From Burkholderiales bacterium (lineage in GTDB: Bacteria; Pseudomonadota; Gammaproteobacteria; Burkholderiales; Burkholderiaceae_C), in contig JANXMO010000660.1 of the NCBI GenBank assembly GCA_025354615.1, forward strand, positions 1 through 6,043: a stretch of 6,043 bases of DNA, given 5' to 3'. Position 1 is the first letter of the stretch. Each line of letters starts with the position of its first letter. Positions 1-6,043 of the stretch are shown one piece after another. The notes beneath the pieces are model-generated. The model did not search any database. It had not been told where the DNA came from and was given only the letters and a program-made list of their open reading frames with translations. The translations under genes were made by a program, and so were the position numbers.

Positions 1-645
1 GATGTTGCAGCGGCACGCGTCCACCGATGGACTCGGGGCGACTGGCAACTGTTGCCATTGCTGTTGCGGGCGGGACACTACCGCATCGGTGCAATCGACC
101 GCTGGAAAATGGTCGTCAACCTGCGCCGCTCACTGGTTGCACCGCTGTCGCTCAGCTTGTTGTTGTTGAGCTTGCTGTGGCCCGTATTTTCCCCTTGGGC
201 TGTACTGGGTTTGATTTTTACGGCTTTTGCGGGTGGCCCCTTGATGGGCGCCATAGCTGGCTTTGCGCCGAGCCGGGATGACATTGCCAAGCAGCATTTT
301 TACCGCGAAGCGGCCGTTGACGCGGTGCGCGCTGTCACCGGCGGCCTGTGGCTAATGGCGCAGCTCGTGCCACAAGCACTGCTGCAAAGTGATGCCGTTA
401 TGCGGGCACTTTGGCGCACTTTTGTCAGCCGCCGCCACCTGTTGCAATGGATGCCGGCAGCAGCAGCACAAGCCAATGCGCCAGTGGGCTGGCGTGCGGT
501 GTTGTACCGCCACCGCCGTGAGCCGGCATTGGCAATCGCCCTGCTTGTTTTGCTGTTGAGTGCCGAGACTTCTCATCCAGGCCTGGCCGCGTTGCTGTGC
601 CTGATCTGGAGTGCTTCACCGCTTTGGACATGGTGGGCCAGTACG
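1..645 (+). other. Domain: C-terminal end of GT84 glucosyltransferase plus following membrane segments
   Basis: Residues 1-42 hold the tail of the glucosyltransferase domain, with RVHRWTRGDWQ at 6-16. In this family the RW of this region belongs to the Q(Q/R)xRW motif of processive GT-A glycosyltransferases, which helps hold the acceptor chain. The catalytic aspartates lie upstream of the window. Hydrophobic stretches at about 44-61, 65-87, 175-188 and 193-213 are likely membrane helices; the first is very leucine-rich. Between them, residues 94-160 include an amphipathic stretch and a basic RRHLLQW segment (144-150), likely at the cytoplasmic membrane face. The role is to polymerise UDP-glucose into a linear beta-1,2-glucan. 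The exact number and orientation of helices is inference from hydrophobicity alone. Confidence 0.85.
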
Positions 646-3600
646 CCCCAAGTCCGCCCCGCGGAAGGTAGCAGTGATTTATCACCAGCGCAGCGGCTGC
701 ATTTGCAAGAGCTGGCTCGTGATACCTGGCGTCTGTTTGAACGCTGTGTGACAGTGCATGAGCACTATCTGCCACCTGACAATCTGCAAACTCGGCCGCA
801 TGACATGGTGGCCCATCGGACTTCGCCTACCAATATTGGCTTGTACCTGTTGAGCACTTGTTGTGCTCGCCACTTTGGTTGGATTGGTACGCAGGACTTG
901 TTGGCTCGACTGGAAAACACTTTGGCGACGCTGGCTATGTTGCAGCGTTACCGTGGGCATTTCTTGAACTGGTATGACACACAAGCAGCAGCGCCCTTGC
1001 TGCCGCTGTATGTTTCTACAGTTGACAGCGGAAATTTCAGTGCGCACCTGCTTGCCGTTGCGCAGTCGTGCCTTGAACTGGCTCGGGCACCGTATGACGT
1101 CTCGGCAAACGAAAAAGCAATGGCAGCTTCGCAGCTGCGGCTGGACGATTTGAGGCGATCGTCCCATTCAGCGGAACAAGAAGAAGCGATGGGCTGGTGT
1201 GAAGCAGATCATGCTGCTTTGGTTGAATCCATGCGGCGTGACCGCGCCGTTTGCGTCGCGGGTCGTGATGAAGCTTTTTTTGAAGCCACTCAACGTTTGA
1301 AAGCCGTTGCCAAGACATGTCAAGAATTGGCTTGGGCGCCCGACTACAGCTTTCTCTATCACCGCAAGCGGCGTCTTTTCCACATCGGCTTTCGCGTCTC
1401 CGAGCAACAACTGGACGCCAGCTTTTATGACTTGCTGGCGTCAGAGTCCCGCCTCACCAGCTTGCTGGCAATTGCCAAAGCCGACGTCCCGGTTGCCCAT
1501 TGGTCAGCATTGGGGCGGCCGTTTCATACGCTGGGCAGCGATGTTGGACTGCGGTCCTGGTCAGGGTCGATGTTTGAGTATTTGATGCCGTCATTGGTTA
1601 TCAATGAACCTCGCGGCAGCGTGCTCTACAGTGCCTGCATCACAGCAGTGCGTGAACAAATTGCGTTTGGCCTGCAGCGGGAGGTGCCGTGGGGCATTTC
1701 CGAATCCGCTTACGGGGCGGCTGATCACACGCTTGCTTATCAATACGCGCCGCAGGGCGTGCCCCGCCTGGCCTTGCGCCGAACGCCACTCGACGAATTG
1801 GTGATTGCGCCGTATGCCAGCGGGCTGGCAACCATGGTGCTGCCAGAAGCCGCTGCTGACAACTTCAAGGCCCTTGAAAAGTTGGATGCGCGTGGGCCTT
1901 ATGGTTTCATGGAAGCGCTTGACTACACACCGTCACGGCAGTCAGGGACGGCCACGCCGATACGGGTCGAAACCTATATGGCTCATCACCAAGGCATGAC
2001 GATCGTGGCGCTCGCGAATGTCCTGTTGGATGATGCACCGCGCCGTTGGGGCATGGCCGACGCCCGGATCGAGGCTGTAGCCTCACTGCTGCATGAACGT
2101 GTGCCCCGTGAGGTGTTCGGCGCGCGTACACCACGGCTCAGCCCTGCGGCACCGCTGTCAACCCAACGCTCACAAGGCCTGCAGCGCGAATTGGTGCCGG
2201 GTCTGTCTGCCATCGCACCCACCCAGTTGTTGTCGAATGGCCGTTATACGGTGTCGCTCCGCGCCAATGGGGCGGGTGCCAGCCATTTCGGGGCTGCCGG
2301 CATCAACCGCTTTCGAGACGATGCGTTGCGCGATGCTTATGGAAGCTTCTTCTATATCCGCTGGGACCGCCAGCCGGAAGCCGTCTCGTTGACGCAGCAC
2401 CCAGCGCCTGACGCAAAAGCCGACTACCGCGCAACTTTTCACTCCGATCGCGTGTGCTTTGATGCTTGCTGGCAGGAATTGCGCACGCACATCACCGCCT
2501 GGGTCAGCCCGGAAGATGACATTGAATTCCGCTGTGTCGAAGTCCATAACCTGAGTGATCGCCCCATCGAAGTGGAGCTGCTGTCTGCCTTTGAGCCCAC
2601 GCTGGCAGACGACCGCGCAGACGAAGCGCACCCGGCTTTTGGCAATCTGTTTCTAAGCGCTCGGTGGGATGCTCAGCACCGTGCGTTGCATCTTGAGCGC
2701 AAACCGCGGTTGCCAACCGAGCGTTCGCTGCATGCCGCGCATTTCATTGCCAACGCACAAGTTGATGGCACCCCCTGTGAGCCGATGGTGCGTGTACAGA
2801 CAGATCGCCGGCGCTGGCTGGGCCGAAACGGCTGTCATGAACGGCCAATCGCCACGCTTGATACACCACCCGCAGACGGCATTTTGGAAACCGGGCTTGA
2901 TCCTGTTGCCGCCCTTTCCACCCGGCTCCAAATCACGCCCCGGGGCAAAGCGCGTTTGACGTTTTGCACCGCCGCGGCAAGTGATTCGGCAACGCTGGAT
3001 GCGGTGATCGACAAGTACCTTCAGACCAGTCATGTGGACCGTGCTTCACTGATGTCCGCCACGTTGTCGGGCATCCGGTTGCGTGAACTGCGCATGGGCG
3101 CAGACACCTATACGGCCATGCAGACGCTGACCACCGCGCTGCTGCTGAGTTTGACCCGCCCGGGCCGCACGCTCGCACCGTCGGCCACAGCCAACCTCGG
3201 CACAGCACCGGCGCCGCTGTGTAACCGGCAATTGCTCTGGCGTTTCGGCATTTCAGGCGATCGGCCGATTTTGCTGGTGTCGGCTGGTGCTCCGCAGGGC
3301 ATGGCGATGTTGCGTGCGTTGGCACAGGCGCTGCAACTGTGGTCTTGGGGTGGCGTGGCTTGCGACTTGGTCATCATGAACGCAGAGCCCGCTTCTTATC
3401 TGATGGCACTGCAACCCGAACTGGCAGCATTGCGCGAACGCCATGCCGCAGCCAGCATGGCGCCGCCGGGCGTTGCTGCATGTGGTTTTTACGTGCTGCG
3501 ACGTGAAGAACTGGGTGAAGCCGAACTCGCTACGCTGCGGACATTGGCACGGGTGCGCCTGCATGCGGATGGCCGGCCATTGGCGCATCACATACGCGAA

Positions 3601-6043
3601 TGGATTGAACGGCATGAGCAAGCTCTGGAACAGCGACATGATGTTTCCAGCACACCCGTCGTCGCCAAGGGCGCTACACCCCAAGGCAGCAGCGCGCCTG
3701 TGGGTGAGTTTGATGGCAGTACCGGCGAATTTCGTTTCAGTATCAGTGCACTGCAACGCCCATTGCGGCCGTGGGTCAATGTACTGGCCAATGCCGACTT
3801 TGGCGCGCAGATCTCAGAAGCTGGCGGTGGCTACAGCTGGGCGGGCAACAGCCGTCTCAACCAGTTGACACCTTGGTCCAACGATCCGGTGGCTGACACG
3901 CCTGGCGAATGGTTTTTGTTGCAAGACTTGAAAACCATGCGTGCATGGAGCCTTTCGCCCTCAGCGTGGGGCGACAGCACCGCGTCTTACCGCGTGGCAC
4001 ACGGGCAGGGCTATACGCAGATTCAGCACCGCAGTGTGCAGACCGCAGGTGAGTTGGAAGTCACCGCAACGTGGTGCGTCGATCCCGAATTGGCGGTGAA
4101 GCAGGTCAGCATTCGACTCGTCAATCGAAGTCAACGAACGCTGCGGCTACGTACCATCGGCATGGTCGAATGGGTGATGGGCGCCAACCGCAGCGACCGT
4201 GGCACCGCCGACACACAAGCTCATTCGCAACGCTTGCCCAGCAACCCGCAGGGAGGCAACCCTCAGCGTTTGACGACGTTGCTGTGTACGCAGCGCGACC
4301 ATGCAGCCGGTTTTGGCAGTGGGACGGGCTTTTTTGCAATGGCCACCGCCCCCACGCAGCAAGACGATGCGCCCGACTGGACCTGTGACAGGCGTGAGTG
4401 GTTCGACGCCCGCGGCCGCCTGATCGTGCCGGACCATTTGGGCCAGCGCAGCGGTGGCGGGCTTGACCCCTGTGCCGCCATAGCCAGCACGGTAACTCTT
4501 GCCAGCGGTGAAACGGCAGAACGCGTGTTCCTTTTAGGTTGGGGCAAAACGCCTGAAGCCGCGCAAGAACTGGCGGCTTTGGCGACGGCAACATCGGCTG
4601 CGCAACGCCTGCAGCACAGCCGGGCGGCCTGGGACACCCTGTTGAACGCAACGACTGTCAAAACGCCGGACCCGCTGTTTGACGCGCTGGTCAACCGCTG
4701 GCTGCTCTATCAAACGTTAGCGTGCAGGCTGTGGGCCAAAGCAGGCTTTTATCAAGCCGGTGGTGCGTTCGGCTTCCGTGACCAGTTGCAAGATGCCATG
4801 GCGCTGGCGTGGAGTGCGCCTGCGGTGCTGCGTACGCAAATCATCCTCAACGCGTCACGTCAATTTGCAGAAGGCGACGTACAGCACTGGTGGCATGCAC
4901 CCACCGGCGCCGGTGTGCGTACGCATTTCAGTGATGACTTGCTGTGGCTGGCTCATGCAACGGTTCATTACCTCAGCAGTACCGGTGACGAAGCGCTGCT
5001 CGATCAAGAAGTGCCTTTTCTTCAAGGACGAACCATTGACGAAGGCGCGGAAGACGCCTACTTCACTCCAGAACACAGCGAACAACGCGGCACGGTGTAT
5101 GAGCACTGTGCTCGCGCGATTGACCGCAGCCTGGCGGTCGGCGTACACGGCTTGCCATTGATGGGCACTGGTGACTGGAATGACGGCATGAACCGCATTG
5201 GTCACGAAGGGCGCGGCGAGTCCGTCTGGTTGGGTTGGTTTCTCTGCCATCTGGTCAACAACTTTGCGCCTATTGCCCGGCAGCGCAATGACAGCGCACG
5301 TGCCGAGCGCTGGGAAGCCAGTGCGCAAGGTTGGAATGCCGCGCTGCACGGTGAAGGATGGGACGGCTCGTGGTTTCGCCGTGCGTTTTTCGATGACGGA
5401 ACCCCTTTGGGCTCCGCTGCCAACACCGAGTGCCGCATTGATTTGATTGCACAGGCTTGGTCAGTGCTGTCCAAGGCGGGTCAGCCCGAGTACCAGCGCA
5501 AGGCGATGGCTGCAGTGCAGGAGCATCTGGTCGATAGTGAAACAGGTGTCGTGCGTTTGCTCGATCCTCCACTGGCCAAACAACAGCCCAGTGCCGGTTA
5601 TATCCAGGCTTATCCTCCTGGCGTGCGCGAAAACGGCGGGCAGTATGCACATGCTGCCGTTTGGGCATTGATGGCACAAGCGCAACGCGGAGAAGCGCAA
5701 GCCGCCTGGTTTACCTTCACGTGTTTGAGTCCAGCCCACCGTTCGGTGAATCCGTATCAAGGATCGGTCTATGAGCTCGAACCGTATGTGATGGCTGGAG
5801 ATATTTACACCCAACCTCCCTATGCCGGGCGCGGCGGTTGGAGTTGGTATACCGGTTCGGCAGCCTGGCTGCACCGCGCCGCCATTGAATCACTGTTCGG
5901 TTTACAACAAGGGCCTGAACACCTGAGTTTTGCCCCCTGCTTGCCGTTGCATTGGCCACAGGCGGAATTGACTTTGCGCCGAGACAAGGCTGCCATGCGC
6001 TTTGTCTTTCTAAGAACCTTGCCGCCCGACTGGTCGCAAAAAT
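1..6043 (+). CDS. ndvB: Cyclic beta-1,2-glucan synthase (NdvB/ChvB/Cgs family), internal fragment open at both ends
   Basis: This reading frame is open through all 2014 codons, with no start or stop of its own in the window. It encodes a multidomain inner-membrane enzyme that makes cyclic beta-1,2-glucans from UDP-glucose. Visible in order are the end of a GT84 glucosyltransferase (RW then RGDWQ, residues 9-16), hydrophobic segments (44-87 and 175-213), a glucoamylase-like cyclization domain (about 221-700), a GH94-type beta-sandwich (about 735-1005), and a complete GH94 phosphorylase module (about 1234-1970) with GDWNDGMN at 1724-1731. This order is specific to NdvB/ChvB/Cgs. Family members are about 2800 residues long, so roughly 750-800 N-terminal residues and a short C-terminal tail are missing because of the window edges, not because of a mutation. 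The product is normally exported to the periplasm by the NdvA/ChvA ABC transporter, which is not visible here. The family call is very secure; the symbol is by family, since chvB and cgs name the same protein. Confidence 0.96.
661..2100 (+). other. Domain: glucoamylase-like cyclization domain (GH189, Pfam Glycoamylase region)
   Basis: Residues about 221-700 form an all-helical (alpha/alpha)-barrel type domain. Conserved family blocks seen are RTSPTNIGLYL (273-283), RGHFLNWYDT (318-327), YVSTVDSGN (337-345), SFLY followed by KRRLFHIGF, WSGSMFEYLMP (520-530), PWGISESAY (563-571), YQY..QGVP (580-588), APYAS (603-607), GPYGFMEALDYT (632-643) and YMAHHQGM (659-666). In cyclic beta-1,2-glucan synthases this middle domain closes the ring by retaining transglycosylation on beta-1,2-glucan. 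Glu568 (in SESAY) and Glu638 (in GFMEALDY) are the best-conserved acidic candidates for catalysis; that assignment is my inference from motif position, not an alignment. The domain follows the membrane part directly and precedes the first GH94-type sandwich. No key block is missing, so the domain looks functional. Confidence 0.88.
2203..3015 (+). other. Domain: first GH94-type beta-sandwich (Glyco_transf_36-like), without its own barrel
   Basis: Residues about 735-1005 begin with LLSNGRYTVSL (743-753) and continue with FRDDALRDAYGSFFYIRW (771-788), a VSPEDDIEFR block, and an AHPAFGNLF block, all typical of the N-terminal beta-sandwich of GH94 enzymes as it occurs in NdvB. Cyclic glucan synthases carry two such sandwiches; this first one is not followed by a phosphorylase barrel and is probably structural or glucan-binding. 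The loop read here as GAGASHFGAAG (757-767) commonly has a Gly-Tyr-Ser-aromatic sequence in relatives as I remember them, so the aromatic contacts may be reduced here. The function of this domain is inferred. Confidence 0.78.
3016..3699 (+). other. Region: connecting helical and alpha/beta segment between the two GH94-type sandwiches
   Basis: Residues about 1006-1233 join the two sandwiches. The segment has an alanine- and leucine-rich helical start, then LLWRFGISGD (1078-1087) followed by a hydrophobic strand ILLVSA, a helical stretch, and CDLVIMN (1121-1127). This pattern of strand, helix and strand recurs at this position in NdvB-type proteins. I see no catalytic motif. The last 20 or so residues (about 1212-1233, rich in Ser, Thr, Pro, Gly and Ala) look like a flexible linker into the second sandwich. 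The role is probably structural; no separate activity is claimed. Confidence 0.65.
3700..6043 (+). other. Domain: GH94 phosphorylase module (second beta-sandwich, linker helices, catalytic barrel, start of C-terminal beta segment)
   Basis: The sandwich (about 1234-1500) carries GGYSWAGNSRLNQLTPWSND (1276-1295), a GH94 hallmark. The catalytic (alpha/alpha) barrel (about 1555-1970) carries GFYQAGGAFGFRDQLQD (1582-1598), GDVQHWWH (1625-1632), RTHFSDDLLWL (1640-1650), YEHC (1700-1703), GDWNDGMN (1724-1731), RENGGQYAHA (1876-1885) and WSWYTGSAAW (1947-1956). In GH94 enzymes the general acid is an Asp of the GDWNDG motif, here most likely Asp1728. Phosphate is held by an Arg, a His and a Thr-Gly pair, matching Arg1593, His1884 and Thr1951-Gly1952. 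All are present, which supports an active phosphorylase. In Brucella Cgs this module controls glucan chain length. A terminal beta segment begins near SFAPCLPLHWP (1976-1986) and runs off the window end. Confidence 0.92.

Noticed and set aside
160..180. Short run of ttg repeats
   Set aside because: This is the leucine-rich core of a predicted membrane helix read in frame; it is too short and imperfect to be called a repeat element.
855..1349. Antisense reading frames opposite the cyclization domain (for example 682-1167 and 1168-1410)
   Set aside because: They are explained by frame 1 coding on the plus strand, which keeps conserved blocks such as RGHFLNWYDT and YVSTVDSGN across the same bases.
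3253..3756. Antisense reading frame of 167 codons opposite the segment joining the two sandwiches
   Set aside because: No domain, signal peptide or membrane segment is recognisable, its composition is rich in Cys, His, Arg and Gln, and the opposite strand is coding in frame 1 throughout.
3443..3868. Plus-strand frame of 141 codons in a second frame
   Set aside because: It overlaps frame 1 entirely across the linker and the start of the second sandwich. The translation shows no family motif and is rich in Arg, Ala, Trp and Cys, so it is an out-of-frame shadow and not an overlapping gene.
4121..4651. Antisense reading frame of 176 codons, one of several long minus-strand frames in the window
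   Set aside because: It lies opposite the GH94 module, whose plus-strand frame has clear family motifs. Its translation is rich in Arg, Ala, Cys and Ser with no recognisable domain, as expected for a shadow frame in GC-rich coding DNA.
1..6043. Possible promoters, terminators, RNA genes, CRISPR arrays, insertion sequences or a hidden novel system within the gene
   Set aside because: The whole window is continuous coding sequence with family-conserved motifs from end to end. I saw no direct-repeat and spacer pattern, no terminal inverted repeats, no tRNA- or rRNA-like segment and no stem-loop with a T-run.

Overview
The whole window is the interior of one very large protein-coding gene on the + strand. 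Frame 1 is open from base 1 to base 6043 (2014 complete codons plus one base), with no stop codon and neither the true start nor the true stop inside the window. The translation matches the domain order of cyclic beta-1,2-glucan synthase (NdvB/ChvB/Cgs), a polytopic inner-membrane enzyme of about 2800 residues in well-studied proteobacteria. The window holds roughly its C-terminal 70 percent. I estimate that about 750-800 N-terminal residues (first membrane segments and most of the GT84 glucosyltransferase) lie upstream, and only a short tail downstream.

Layout, in window residue numbers: 1-42, the end of the GT84 glucosyltransferase domain with its RW/RGDWQ motif; 43-215, membrane segments and an interfacial stretch; about 221-700, the glucoamylase-like (alpha/alpha) cyclization domain (GH189, Pfam Glycoamylase); about 735-1005, a first GH94-type beta-sandwich without its own catalytic barrel; about 1006-1233, a connecting helical and alpha/beta segment ending in a low-complexity linker; about 1234-1500, the second GH94-type beta-sandwich; about 1555-1970, the GH94 phosphorylase barrel with its GDWNDG motif; 1971-2014, the start of the C-terminal beta segment.

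From knowledge of the family, these parts act in sequence. GT84 polymerises a beta-1,2-glucan from UDP-glucose, the GH94 part trims the chain by phosphorolysis and so sets ring size, and the glucoamylase-like domain closes the ring by transglycosylation. The cyclic glucan is then exported to the periplasm, where it serves in osmotic adaptation and in host interaction. All recognisable catalytic motifs covered by the window look intact, and I see no frameshift, insertion or internal stop.

The DNA is GC-rich with mixed CTG/TTG leucine use, and the protein family is typical of proteobacteria. A proteobacterium is likely, perhaps outside the classical Rhizobiales, but the taxon cannot be fixed from this window. 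There are no intergenic bases, RNA genes, mobile elements, CRISPR arrays, promoters or terminators that I can support. I did not find a new biological system here; the window is one well-understood giant enzyme.
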